Assembly: GCA_021741145.1 (NCBI GenBank) | Contig: JAIOYK010000013.1 | Span: forward strand, 1 to 64,000 | Reading direction: 5' to 3' | From: Rhodospirillum sp. | GTDB lineage: Bacteria; Pseudomonadota; Alphaproteobacteria; Rhodospirillales; Rhodospirillaceae | DNA: 64,000 nucleotides | Notes under the pieces: model-generated | Database searches by the model: none | Seen by the model: the letters and a program-made list of their open reading frames with translations, nothing else | Told to the model about the DNA's origin: nothing | In this document: positions 10,231-19,251 of the stretch, in pieces | How the letters are laid out: the number at the start of each line of letters is the position of its first letter | Numbering within the stretch: position 1 is the stretch's first letter | Position numbers and translations under genes: made by a program

Positions 10231-10314
10231 TCCAATCGGGGGGATTGGACCGCTAAACATACCGTCCAATCGGGGATTGGACCGCTAAACATACCGTCCA
10301 ATCGGGGATTGGAC
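10231..10314. repeat. Three tandem hairpin-forming units (32-bp period)
   Basis: The palindrome gtccaatcggggattggac occurs at 10264-10282 and 10296-10314, and a variant with a longer loop lies at 10231-10249. The spacer cgctaaacatacc separates them. They start three bases left of the SGNH hydrolase stop and end about 120 bases before the GATase start, so they may act as terminators or RNA-stability elements. No T tract follows. Confidence 0.85.
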
Positions 10315-10316
10315 CG

Positions 10317-11021
10317 TCAGCCCAACAGACCACCGGTCATCCGCAAGGGTTGGAACTCGGATTTGGCGGCTTTCGCGCCCGGCGGCGGACTGGACAAATG
10401 GACATCGAACCACCGGCGCCAGGACAACCACCCCCGCACCTGATCCGCCACGACGCCATGGACCGTCCCGTCGATCCGGGGCGCCCGCCGGAAGGCCGCG
10501 TCCACCTTGGGATTGCCATGGAGGTCCAAGTAAGGGACGCGCAGATCCTCGGCGATGCGGCGGTAGGCCAAATCGAGGGCCCCCAGGCGTTCCTTCCGGT
10601 AGCGGACCATGTCCCCCCTATCGGTCAGGAAGGGCTCGCTGGAGCGGGCTGGAGGTGGCCCGATCCAGAGGCAGGGATACAGAGTCGCCGCCTCGCCCAC
10701 CAACCGCTCGGCAACGGCCATGGACTGGGGCAGGTCGATCCGGATTCCCTCGTCGTTGACGTCGGCCATGTCATCCAGGCCAAAGCAGAAGACCAGTCCA
10801 ACGGACTGAACCGCCAGGCCTTCCACCCGACGATCCGCCTCCGACCGCCAGCGTTCCATCAGGCGGGGCGTGGTTTCCTGGGGCAGGCCAAGGTTGAACG
10901 CGGAAAAGGCGCGCCCCTCCCCAGCCTCCGCGCCGGCCAAGCGGCCAACCCAACCATGGCCCGTCTCGTCGCCGATGCCATAGGTGAAGCTGTCACCGAA
11001 AAAGCAGACTTTTTTCATCAT
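10317..11021 (-). CDS. SGNH/GDSL-family hydrolase
   Basis: A 234-residue protein starting at the double methionine of 11021/11018. Block I, FFGDSFTYG, carries the nucleophile serine (S11). A C-terminal DGTVHG segment fits the Asp/His of block V. No signal peptide is visible, so it is probably cytoplasmic. Family members hydrolyse esters, including lipids and acylated sugars; the substrate here is unknown. The gene is isolated on the minus strand and its stop abuts the hairpin cluster. Confidence 0.85.
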   Translation of the reverse strand: MMKKVCFFGDSFTYGIGDETGHGWVGRLAGAEAGEGRAFSAFNLGLPQETTPRLMERWRSEADRRVEGLAVQSVGLVFCFGLDDMADVNDEGIRIDLPQSMAVAERLVGEAATLYPCLWIGPPPARSSEPFLTDRGDMVRYRKERLGALDLAYRRIAEDLRVPYLDLHGNPKVDAAFRRAPRIDGTVHGVVADQVRGWLSWRRWFDVHLSSPPPGAKAAKSEFQPLRMTGGLLG

Positions 11022-11344
11022 CGTGTCCCGCGTTCCCCACCCGGGCGCGACGTCCAACCCAACGGAACCCGCGCCACGGATGCCATGATCCTGGATCGTG
11101 GCCCCCATCGGACGGCCCCCCATCGGATGGGATAGCCCCGTCGCTCGACTCCTCCAGGACCGATCCCCGAACATCCATTCGGGAGATCCCGGGAGAAGGT
11201 TCGCCGACTCCGCTATCCACCAAGCTTTCCAAGATCCCACTTCCACGAGACCGGTCCAGCGATTGGTCTCCGCCCGGTTCCACCCTTACACCAAAAGATA
11301 TAGGAAGACAGATCGGTCGCGAAGTGATGACCGTCACAGCTCCG
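11022..11344. other. Intergenic region between cca and the SGNH hydrolase gene
   Basis: 323 bases with no convincing coding frame. It lies 3' of cca in the sense that cca reads toward it from the right and ends at its edge only after leaving its own coding region at 11345; the SGNH promoter should be here. I see no strong terminator hairpin, RNA gene or repeat. Confidence 0.5.
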
Positions 11345-12739
11345 TCACAACCGCGAAGGTCTCGCACTGGGGCTGGCGTCGCGTGGGAGGAGATCAAGCC
11401 GCGCCAAGGCCTCCTCCCGATTCCAAAGCCGATCCCCGTCGAGCCACTCTCCCCGCAGACGCGCCAGGGCCTGGCCCAAGTCCGGGCCGGAAAATCCCCG
11501 GGCCAACAGGTCCCCGCCGGTCAGGGGAAAGGGCTTGGCCTCCCAGGCCAGAACCTGTTCCAGAAGGGCGCGCCAATGCTCCGTCCGGACGGCCTGGGGC
11601 CGCAATTCCAACGCCCGTTCCCGGGACCAAGCCAAAAGGATCCGGTCGGCCAGCCGCTCCGGTCCATGGGCGTCAAGCAGACGGCGCATCCCCCCCTCCC
11701 GGTTGTCCGAATCCGGGTCCGGCCAAGCCGCTGGATCGCCTTCCAACATCCAATCCAGGCGTTCCGTCTCGGCCCGCGACAGACGCAGGCGCTCCCCCAG
11801 ATCCACGGCCAGACCGGGGCTCTCTCCCCCCTCCCCGGCGTCCAGCACGGACGCCAGGCGGCGCAGGGGATCAGGCCCAAGCCTCGGCAGGACCAGCCCC
11901 CGGGTTTCCAGCAGGACCAGGGCGCGGAGCCGGGGGAGGTCCCGCGCCTCGGGCAAGATCCTGTCCAGGACCCGGGCGCCACGCATGAGGGCCAGCACCC
12001 CCGCGGGATCCTCCACGGCCAAGATCTTCAGCAGTTCCGCGCGGATCCTCTCGGCGGAGAGGGCGTCCACACCGGCGGCCAGGGTCGCGCAGGCGGACAG
12101 GGCGTCCGGATTGGCGGGGGGCCGGCCAAAGCGACCAAAGAACCGGAAGAAGCGGAGGATCCGCAAATAATCCTCCTTGATCCGATCCATGGGGCGGCCG
12201 ATGAAGCGCACCCGCCCTTCCATCAGGTCGGCGATCCCATCGAAGTAGTCATAAACCCGCCCGTCCCCGTCCGCGGAAAGGGCGTTGAAGGTAAAGTCCC
12301 GCCGGTGGGCGTCCTCCCGAAAGCTGGTGGTGAATTCCACATCGGCGTGGCGCCCGTCGCATGCGGTATCCCGCCGCAGGGTCGTGACCTCGAAGGCCAG
12401 GCCCTCCGCCACCACGGTCACCGTACCATGGGCGAGACCGGTGGGGATGACCTTGAAGCCCCGGGCCTCCATCAGGGCCATGACCCGGTCCGGGAGTTCG
12501 GTCGTGGCAATGTCGACATCCCCATCCGACGAGGGTCGATGAATCAGCGCATCCCGGACGCAACCGCCGACAAAGCGGGCTTCCCCCCCCTCCCCCGCCA
12601 GGGTCTCCATGACCGCCCGGGTCACCGGATTCAGCCGCCAGGGGTCTGGTCCCAATTGCCCGACGGGCGCCCGCTCCCTCTCCGCCCCGGCGGCGGTCAA
12701 GCGCCCGCCCTGGAGGCGCCTGTCGCGGCGAGACGTCAT
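11345..12739 (-). CDS. cca: CCA tRNA nucleotidyltransferase
   Basis: A 464-residue class II nucleotidyltransferase that adds or repairs the 3' CCA of tRNA. The head-domain signature FVGGCVRDAL is followed by the metal-binding DVD. The RRDFTFNAL motif and the base-selecting region RILRFFRFFGRFG are present, followed by the helical body and tail. The start ATG 12739 overlaps the stop of the DUF6111 gene (ATGA), so it is the last gene of a four-gene minus-strand run: DUF1285, Nudix, DUF6111, cca. That arrangement recurs in alphaproteobacteria. Confidence 0.94.
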   Translation of the reverse strand: MTSRRDRRLQGGRLTAAGAERERAPVGQLGPDPWRLNPVTRAVMETLAGEGGEARFVGGCVRDALIHRPSSDGDVDIATTELPDRVMALMEARGFKVIPTGLAHGTVTVVAEGLAFEVTTLRRDTACDGRHADVEFTTSFREDAHRRDFTFNALSADGDGRVYDYFDGIADLMEGRVRFIGRPMDRIKEDYLRILRFFRFFGRFGRPPANPDALSACATLAAGVDALSAERIRAELLKILAVEDPAGVLALMRGARVLDRILPEARDLPRLRALVLLETRGLVLPRLGPDPLRRLASVLDAGEGGESPGLAVDLGERLRLSRAETERLDWMLEGDPAAWPDPDSDNREGGMRRLLDAHGPERLADRILLAWSRERALELRPQAVRTEHWRALLEQVLAWEAKPFPLTGGDLLARGFSGPDLGQALARLRGEWLDGDRLWNREEALARLDLLPRDASPSARPSRL

Positions 12740-13041
12740 TTCGAGGGCTCGGCCTTTTCCGGACCAATGGGCCAAGCGTCCAGGTTCACGCTCCGGTCCG
12801 GCTCGGGGACATAGGGGGTCCCGGCGGGGGCCCCCTGTCCCGAGTAGAAATAGACCAGCCCCGCGGCCAGAAGCATCAGGACACCGGCGGCGCCGGCCAG
12901 CCAGGTGACCGGCACCTCGGGCGCGACGTTGGGGTCCAGTCCGGCCTTGAGACGGCGGGCGCGGTGCCAGCGGATCCAGACGAGCCAGACCACGAAGGGC
13001 ACCACGAGGGGCAGCAGGATGGCGAGGGCGGCACGAATCAT
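12736..13041 (-). CDS. DUF6111-family small membrane protein
   Basis: A 101-residue protein with two hydrophobic segments (about 5-24 and 46-66) separated by a basic stretch, and a short polar tail. It matches what I know of DUF6111, found next to Nudix and cca genes in Rhodospirillales. Function unknown. Both ends overlap neighbours by four bases (ATGA), so it is translationally coupled to the Nudix gene and to cca. Confidence 0.8.
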   Translation of the reverse strand: MIRAALAILLPLVVPFVVWLVWIRWHRARRLKAGLDPNVAPEVPVTWLAGAAGVLMLLAAGLVYFYSGQGAPAGTPYVPEPDRSVNLDAWPIGPEKAEPSK

Positions 13042-13685
13042 GTCTCGACGGACTCCCGAAGAACGGCATGGAGATTCATGAGCATGGCCGCCGTCGCGCC
13101 CCAGATATAGCGGTCCCCATGGGGCATGGCGTAATAGGCCCGGCGCATGCCATCGTGAAGGCGGGTTTCCAGGCGATGGTTGGCCGGATCCATGACAAAG
13201 TCCAGGGGCACCTCGAACGCATTGGCCACCTCGAAGGGATCCAGGGTCAGATCCAGGGGCGGGGTCAGGACGCCAACCACGGGAGTCACCAGAAAACCGG
13301 TCACGGTCACATAGTCATCCAGCCGCCCGACGATGTCCACGCTGGCGGGATCGAGGCCGATTTCCTCGGTCGCCTCGCGGAGGGCCGTATGCTCGGGATC
13401 CTTGTCCCCGGCCTCCACCCGGCCACCGGGGAAGGAAATCTGCCCCGCGTGGTTCTTCAGGTGATCGGTGCGTTGGGTCAGGAGGATGGAGACCTCCGAC
13501 CCATGGTCGACCAGGGGCACGAGCACCGCCGCGGGCCGCTTCCCCGTGGCATCCCGATTGAACCCCGAAAGCACCATGGGAGGTTCGTCCAATTCCGCCA
13601 GGATGGCCTGCGCCGCCTCCAGATCGGACCGTTTCCCCAGACCACGCCCCGCGGCCAGACGGGCTCGCAAGCCGTCCCGGTCCAA
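13038..13685 (-). CDS. Nudix hydrolase, probable CoA pyrophosphatase
   Basis: The protein has a complete Nudix box, G-x5-E-x7-REATEEIG, preceded by the QISFPGGR segment typical of the CoA/acyl-CoA pyrophosphatase (NudL/YeaB) group, which cleaves CoA to 4'-phosphopantetheine and 3',5'-ADP. The start is uncertain: TTG 13685 gives 215 residues and avoids overlap with the DUF1285 gene, while ATG 13751 would add 22 residues inside that gene. The stop overlaps the DUF6111 start. Confidence 0.88.
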   Translation of the reverse strand: MDRDGLRARLAAGRGLGKRSDLEAAQAILAELDEPPMVLSGFNRDATGKRPAAVLVPLVDHGSEVSILLTQRTDHLKNHAGQISFPGGRVEAGDKDPEHTALREATEEIGLDPASVDIVGRLDDYVTVTGFLVTPVVGVLTPPLDLTLDPFEVANAFEVPLDFVMDPANHRLETRLHDGMRRAYYAMPHGDRYIWGATAAMLMNLHAVLRESVET

Positions 13686-13693
13686 GCCATCGC

Positions 13694-14281
13694 CTAAGTG
13701 AGCACCCCGTCGTCCAGGCTGCCCAGGGGAAAGAAAATGCCGCTGCTCCATACGCCGTACCGGGTTCCTTCGGGCGCGTCACGCTCCATGCCCAACGCCA
13801 CGAGCTCATAATAGACCGAACGGGTCAGCCGCGCATCCAATCCGGACCGAACCGTCACATAAGGAGAAGGTTCGCCGGTTTCCGGGTCGATGTCCACGCG
13901 AATGGGGTGGGTGGCGTCGACCGTCACGATTTCGTCCACATTGGTGCGGAAACTGAGACATTGGTCCTCCATCAGGCCACAGCGGAACATCTCCACGGCC
14001 AGGAAGGGGGCATCCTCCACTTGGATGCGGCCACTTTCCATCGGGGTGATCAGCCAGAAGCTCCCGTCCTCCACCCGCCGCAGCACGGAGGCGAACAGAC
14101 AGACCATTTCCTTGCGGCCGATGGGAGATCCCCTGTAATGCCAGACTCCCTCGCGGTCGATCCGCATGGGAATATCCCCACAGACGCCGTTGGGGCCAAT
14201 GCCCTGGGGGAGGGGATTCAAGCCGGGAGAAGCCGGCGGATCCGTGAAACCTTTCCCGGGGGAGGTGCGATCCTGCATCAC
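13694..14281 (-). CDS. DUF1285 domain protein
   Basis: A 195-residue cytoplasmic protein of the DUF1285 family. The recognisable segments are DIPMRIDREGVWHYRGSPI near the N-terminal third and a tail ending GSLDDGVLT. Its role is unknown; structures in the family show two mixed folds without an assigned reaction. It leads the minus-strand run toward cca and is divergent from moxR, with about 70 bases between them for both promoters. Confidence 0.85.
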   Translation of the reverse strand: MMQDRTSPGKGFTDPPASPGLNPLPQGIGPNGVCGDIPMRIDREGVWHYRGSPIGRKEMVCLFASVLRRVEDGSFWLITPMESGRIQVEDAPFLAVEMFRCGLMEDQCLSFRTNVDEIVTVDATHPIRVDIDPETGEPSPYVTVRSGLDARLTRSVYYELVALGMERDAPEGTRYGVWSSGIFFPLGSLDDGVLT

Positions 14282-14354
14282 GAGCCCTACATACCTTTCA
14301 ATGGACGGCTTTTTCCGTTCCAGCCGTTTTTTTTATCAGCGCGGAGGGTACCCC

Positions 14355-15368
14355 TTGTCCCTGTCTTCTCCCCCGTCGTCCGCCCCGCTACCCGTGGCCG
14401 ACCTCCAAGACGTAGAAAGGCTCATGGGCCGAATCAAGGAGGCCCGGTCCGCTATTGGCGAGGTTATCCACGGACAGGAGGGGGTCATCGACCAGGTCCT
14501 GGTCACCCTCCTGTCCGGTGGACACGCCCTTTTGATCGGTTTGCCGGGCATGGCGAAGACCCGCTTGGCCCAGACTCTGGGCGTGGTCCTGGGCCTGGAC
14601 GACAAGCGCGTCCAGTTCACCCCGGACCTGATGCCCGCGGATATCATCGGTTCGGAAGTGCTGGAGGAAACAGAGGGCGGACGCAGGGGATTCCGGTTTC
14701 TTCCCGGCCCGGTCTTCTGCCAATTGCTGATGGCCGACGAAATCAACCGGGCGAGCCCGCGTACCCAGTCGGCCCTGTTGCAGGCCATGCAGGAACACAA
14801 GATCAGCGTCGCGGGCCATTCCCACGACCTGCCCCATCCGTTCCACGTCCTCGCCACCCAGAACCCCATTGAGCAGGAGGGGACCTACCCCCTGCCCGAA
14901 GCCCAACTCGACCGGTTCCTGATGGAAGTGGACGTTGGGTACCCCGATGAGGCCGCCGAGCGGCGCATGCTGGCCACGACCACGGGAATCAACGTGGTCG
15001 AACCGCGGGCGGTCATGGGCGCGGGCGATCTGATCGGCCTGCAGACGGTGGTCCGCCGCATGCCCGTGGGGGAAAGCGTGGTCGACGCCATCCTTTCCAT
15101 CGTCCGCGCTGGGCGGCCGGAAAGCTCGGATATTCGAGAAGTCCGCGACTGGGTGGCCTGGGGCCCTGGACCCCGGGCCAGTCAGGCCCTGACCCTCGCC
15201 ACCCGAGCCCGGGCCCTGCTTGACGGGCGCATGGCCCCCAGTGTGGAGGACGTGATCACCCTGGCCCACCCCGTTCTCAAACACCGCATGGCTTTGACTT
15301 TCGGCGCCCGTGCCGACGGGGTGACCCTGCATCAGGTCATCGACCGTCTGATCGCTCGGTTGGATTAG
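14355..15368 (+). CDS. MoxR-family AAA+ ATPase
   Basis: A 337-residue MoxR-type chaperone ATPase. It has Walker A GLPGMAKT, Walker B LLMADEINR, a sensor ATQNPIEQEGTYPLPEAQ-type segment and the C-terminal lid. MoxR proteins are thought to remodel or activate partner proteins, often VWA or DUF58 proteins encoded next door as here. I chose TTG 14355 because GGAGGG lies seven bases upstream; ATG 14301 is an in-frame alternative that adds 18 residues. First gene of a four-gene plus-strand operon. Confidence 0.9.
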   Translation: MSLSSPPSSAPLPVADLQDVERLMGRIKEARSAIGEVIHGQEGVIDQVLVTLLSGGHALLIGLPGMAKTRLAQTLGVVLGLDDKRVQFTPDLMPADIIGSEVLEETEGGRRGFRFLPGPVFCQLLMADEINRASPRTQSALLQAMQEHKISVAGHSHDLPHPFHVLATQNPIEQEGTYPLPEAQLDRFLMEVDVGYPDEAAERRMLATTTGINVVEPRAVMGAGDLIGLQTVVRRMPVGESVVDAILSIVRAGRPESSDIREVRDWVAWGPGPRASQALTLATRARALLDGRMAPSVEDVITLAHPVLKHRMALTFGARADGVTLHQVIDRLIARLD

Positions 15369-15376
15369 GGGATCCC

Positions 15377-16318
15377 ATGTCCCGTCCCTCCCCCGCGCCC
15401 CTGCTGACCCGTTCGGAGGCCACGGCCTCGGTCCTGCCGCCCCTTCTCGTGGCGGGGGAACGGGTCGCGGCCTCCTTCGCCCATGGCATCCACGGGCGGC
15501 GACGGTCCGGCCCCGGGGAGGCTTTCTGGCAATTTCGCCGCTATGGGGCAGGGGACACACCGGGCGCCATCGACTGGCGGCGCAGCGCCAAGTCAGACCC
15601 TCTCTATGTGCGCGAATACGAATGGGAGGCGGCCCAGACCGTCTGGCTCCACTGCGACCTCAGCCCCTCCATGGACTACGCCAGCGACAGGAACCTGCCC
15701 ACCAAAAAGCTGCGGGCCATGGAACTGACCCTCGCCCTGGCCTCCCTGTTGATCCGGGGGGGAGAGCGGATCGCCCTGGCCGGGGTCGACACCCGACCCG
15801 GTCAGGGTCGGGCGGCCCTGACCCGCATGGCCCTGACCCTGGCCCGCATGGCGCTGGAACAGGGCGAGGGAGGATCTCCCTGGACCCTGCCCGCGGCCCG
15901 CCATGCCCGGCTGGTCCTGATCGGCGACCTGCTTGATCCCCTGGAGGATCTGCGCGGCGGTCTGCGGGGTTTGGTGTCCCAGGGCGTGCGTGGCCATTTC
16001 CTTCAGGTCCTTGATCCGGCGGAGGAAACCCTGCCCTTCGAGGGGCGGATCCGTTTCGACGGGCTGGAAGGAGAGGCCCCGGTGCTGGTCAACCGGGCGG
16101 AAGACCTGCGCGGCCGTTACCAGCGGCGCCTGCGGGCGCACCGGGAGTCCCTGGCCTCCCTGGCCCGCCGGGCGGGATGGGATTTCAGCCTCCACCATAC
16201 GGACCAAGCCCCCCGGACGGCCCTCCTGGCCCTCTATCAGGCCCTGTCCAGCCCGGTGTCCAGTCTGGGGCGTGACCAAGCACCCTCCCCGGAACAGGGG
16301 GAAATCGGCACGCCATGA
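15377..16318 (+). CDS. DUF58 domain protein
   Basis: A 313-residue soluble protein with the DUF58 signature: YGAGDTPGAIDWRRSAKSD, then a VWA-like fold beginning VWLHCDLSPSMDYAS. In other bacteria DUF58 proteins are partners of MoxR ATPases. It starts nine bases after moxR and its stop overlaps the next start by four bases, so the products are likely made together. Confidence 0.9.
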   Translation: MSRPSPAPLLTRSEATASVLPPLLVAGERVAASFAHGIHGRRRSGPGEAFWQFRRYGAGDTPGAIDWRRSAKSDPLYVREYEWEAAQTVWLHCDLSPSMDYASDRNLPTKKLRAMELTLALASLLIRGGERIALAGVDTRPGQGRAALTRMALTLARMALEQGEGGSPWTLPAARHARLVLIGDLLDPLEDLRGGLRGLVSQGVRGHFLQVLDPAEETLPFEGRIRFDGLEGEAPVLVNRAEDLRGRYQRRLRAHRESLASLARRAGWDFSLHHTDQAPRTALLALYQALSSPVSSLGRDQAPSPEQGEIGTP

Positions 16319-19236
16319 CCCTGGGCCCACTCGCCTTCGCGGCACCTTGGGTGCTGACCGCCCTGATCGCCCTGCCAGCCCTGTGGTGGTTGCTGCGGGT
16401 CACCCCACCCGCGCCCCGACGCCAGAGCTTCCCGGCGGTCCGCCTGCTCAGAGGCCTGCGGTCGGACGAACATGTCACCGCCCAAACCCCCTGGTGGCTG
16501 CTGCTTCTGCGCCTGATGGTCGCCGCCTTGGTGATCCTGGGTCTCTCCCGGCCCCTCATCGATACCGAGGCTCGGGGTGGGGGTGGGGCCAGGGGCGCAA
16601 GCGGAGGAGCACCATCCCTGCTGCTGGTGATCGACGATGGCTGGGCTTCGGCGGCGGATTGGGCGGACAGGGTCACCACCGCGGGCCTCCTGCTGGATCG
16701 GGCCGAGCGGGACGGCCGCCCGGTGACGCTGATCCCCACCGCGGCCCGCCCAACGGAGGATCCCGCCCTTCCCCCCGCCCCCCTCTCCGCGACGGAGGCC
16801 CGGGCCCGCCTCCAGGCCCTGGTCCCCAAACCCTGGGCCACGGATCCGGATGGCACGCGAACCCTGCTCGCCCAATCACGACTCGCGCCCCCGGCGACCG
16901 TCTCCTGGATCCAGGATGGGCTGGCCGGTCCAGGGGTCCGCGCCCTGGCCGAAGCCTTGGAAGGGTTCGGTCCTCTCACGGTCTGGCGGAGCGCCACCTC
17001 CGTCCAGGGTCTGACGCCCCTGTTGTTGTCCGAGCCCCGACGGGAGGGAGCCGGGCTGCTGGTCGATATCCGCCGCCCGGCCGGTCCCGAGACCCCCGCC
17101 ACCGTGGCCTGGGTCCTGGCCCGGGACGGGGAAGGCCGCCTGATCCAAAGGGAGCGGTTCGCCTTCGAACCTGGCGCCTCCCAAGCCCGGATCACCCTGC
17201 CCGTGGAGGTCACGTCCGCCGGAGGAACGACCCGTTTGGACCTCGCCCAGGGCGAAGCCGCGACCCCCCTCGCGAGCGCCGGGGCCTCGGTGATGCTGGA
17301 TGACTCCTGGCGGCGACGCCCGGTGGGACTGGTCACCACCACCGATAGCCAGGGGGTCCCCTTACTCGATCCCCTGCACTATCCGCGCCGTGCGCTCCTC
17401 CCGCGGGCGACGCCGGAGGAAGGGAGCATCCTCGATCTGGTCAAGCGGCCCCTTTCGGTGATCCTGCTGCCCGACATTACGCCCCTGGCCCAGGCGGAGG
17501 AGGAGGCCCTTGACCACTGGGTTCGGGCCGGAGGAACCTTGATCCGCTTCGCCGGACCCCGCCCGGACAACCGCGCCGACTCCCTGCTTCCCGTGCCCTT
17601 GCGCGGGGGGGATCGACGCCTGGGGGGCGCCCTCAGTTGGAGCGACCCCGCCCACATCGCGCCTTTCCCGTCCACCGGCCCCTTCGCCGGACTGGCCGTG
17701 CCCAGGGACGTTACCGTGTCAAGTCAGGTGCTCGCGGACCCATCCAGTGACATCGAGGCGCACACCTGGGCCCGCCTCGACGACGGCACCCCCCTGGTAA
17801 CCGCCGCGGATCGGGGTTTGGGGCGGATCGTCCTATTCCACGTCACCTCGGACCCCCGTTGGTCGACCCTGCCCCTGTCCCTCGTCTTCCCCCGCATGCT
17901 GGACCGGGTGGTGGATCTGGCCAACGGAGTCGCCGGATCGGCGGGACGGAAGGGGGCCTCCCTCCCCCCCTGGCGGGTTTTGGACGGATTCGGACGCCTG
18001 GGTCCCGCGGGCCCCCTTGACCATCCCCTAACCCTGGCCTCCCCGGAGCTGAGTGGGCCAGACTCAAGCGGACCTGACTCGGGCGGACCTGACTCGGGCG
18101 GGACAAACACGGACAAGGCCTCCATGGTCGGTCCCGGCCTGCCACCGGGCCTCTATGGAGACGACGCGGGCGCCCATGCGCTCAACCTCGCGCCTTCCGT
18201 TCGGGACCTTTCCCCAGCGACCGATTGGCCTGCCACGACCCGGTTGCGCACCCTTGATGATCTGGGACGGGCCATCGACCTGCTGCCCTGGCTGCTGACC
18301 CTGGCCCTTGCTCTGGCCCTGGTGGACCTGGCCCTGTCCCTGGTCCTGCGGGGCCTGGGTCCCGGTGGACGCCATCCCACCCGGCCCCGCGGAAACGCGG
18401 GAAGCCCTCCCCCCCACGAAAGCGCGGACAGCATCCAACCCCGCGGACGCTTGGACCTTAGGCAAGTCCGGCGGACCCTGGGCGGCGCCCTTCTGCTGGC
18501 GGCTCTGGCGACCGGCCAGCCGGGGTCGATCCGGGCTCAGGACGCCACCGACGCCGTGGACCCCCTGGTCGTGGAGGCGGCGCTGGACACCCGCCTGTCC
18601 TTTGTCCAAAGTCCCGACGCGGCCGTCAATCGGGTCACCAAGGCCGGTCTCTCCGCATTGACGGAGGTCCTGAGCCGCCGAACCTCCGCCGAACTGGCGC
18701 CCCCCCAGGGGCTGGATCTGGAGACCGATGATCCCCTTGTTTATCCCCTGCTCTATTGGCCCGTGGTCGCGGACGCTCCGCCCCTGTCCGAGGCGGCGCG
18801 TGAGCGGGTGAACGCCTTCATGCGCGGCGGGGGGCTGCTGGTCATCGACACCCGGGACGGGGGGGATGCCCGTCCCCTGGCCGAAGGACTGGACATTCCG
18901 CCCCTGGTCCAGGCTCCCGGCGACCACGTCCTGACCCGCAGTTTCTACCTGCTGGATGATTTCCCCGGCCGGGTCACCGGCAATCCCACCTGGGTCGCCG
19001 CCCAGGGCGGCGACAACGACGGAGTGTCCCCGGTGGTCATCGGCGGCAACGATTGGGCCGCGGCTTGGGCCAACGAGCCGGACAAGGGCTATCTCTTGCC
19101 CGTGACGCCGGGGGGGGAACGCCAACGGGAGCTCGCCTACCGATTCGGCGTGAACCTGGTGATGTACGCCCTGACCGGCAATTACAAGGGCGACCAAGTA
19201 CACCTGCCCGCCATCCTTGAACGCCTGACGAATTAG
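16315..19236 (+). CDS. BatA-type N-terminus plus DUF4159 membrane protein
   Basis: A large protein of 973 residues. The N-terminus has two membrane helices and an aerotolerance-regulator (BatA) N-terminal region. A long soluble part follows, then helices near 660-680, and a C-terminal DUF4159 domain of about 200 residues (from about 755) with a GATase-like fold (GGGLLVIDTRDGG). Residues about 580-597 are a low-complexity Ser-Gly-Pro-Asp repeat. Function is unknown; Bat-like proteins are linked to envelope stress in a few species. It overlaps the DUF58 gene by four bases. Confidence 0.85.
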   Translation: MTLGPLAFAAPWVLTALIALPALWWLLRVTPPAPRRQSFPAVRLLRGLRSDEHVTAQTPWWLLLLRLMVAALVILGLSRPLIDTEARGGGGARGASGGAPSLLLVIDDGWASAADWADRVTTAGLLLDRAERDGRPVTLIPTAARPTEDPALPPAPLSATEARARLQALVPKPWATDPDGTRTLLAQSRLAPPATVSWIQDGLAGPGVRALAEALEGFGPLTVWRSATSVQGLTPLLLSEPRREGAGLLVDIRRPAGPETPATVAWVLARDGEGRLIQRERFAFEPGASQARITLPVEVTSAGGTTRLDLAQGEAATPLASAGASVMLDDSWRRRPVGLVTTTDSQGVPLLDPLHYPRRALLPRATPEEGSILDLVKRPLSVILLPDITPLAQAEEEALDHWVRAGGTLIRFAGPRPDNRADSLLPVPLRGGDRRLGGALSWSDPAHIAPFPSTGPFAGLAVPRDVTVSSQVLADPSSDIEAHTWARLDDGTPLVTAADRGLGRIVLFHVTSDPRWSTLPLSLVFPRMLDRVVDLANGVAGSAGRKGASLPPWRVLDGFGRLGPAGPLDHPLTLASPELSGPDSSGPDSGGPDSGGTNTDKASMVGPGLPPGLYGDDAGAHALNLAPSVRDLSPATDWPATTRLRTLDDLGRAIDLLPWLLTLALALALVDLALSLVLRGLGPGGRHPTRPRGNAGSPPPHESADSIQPRGRLDLRQVRRTLGGALLLAALATGQPGSIRAQDATDAVDPLVVEAALDTRLSFVQSPDAAVNRVTKAGLSALTEVLSRRTSAELAPPQGLDLETDDPLVYPLLYWPVVADAPPLSEAARERVNAFMRGGGLLVIDTRDGGDARPLAEGLDIPPLVQAPGDHVLTRSFYLLDDFPGRVTGNPTWVAAQGGDNDGVSPVVIGGNDWAAAWANEPDKGYLLPVTPGGERQRELAYRFGVNLVMYALTGNYKGDQVHLPAILERLTN

Positions 19237-19251
19237 CGAACAGAGACCCCC

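Noticed and set aside
10231-10314. CRISPR array
   Set aside because: Only three 19-bp palindromes with an identical 13-bp spacer; no variable spacers.
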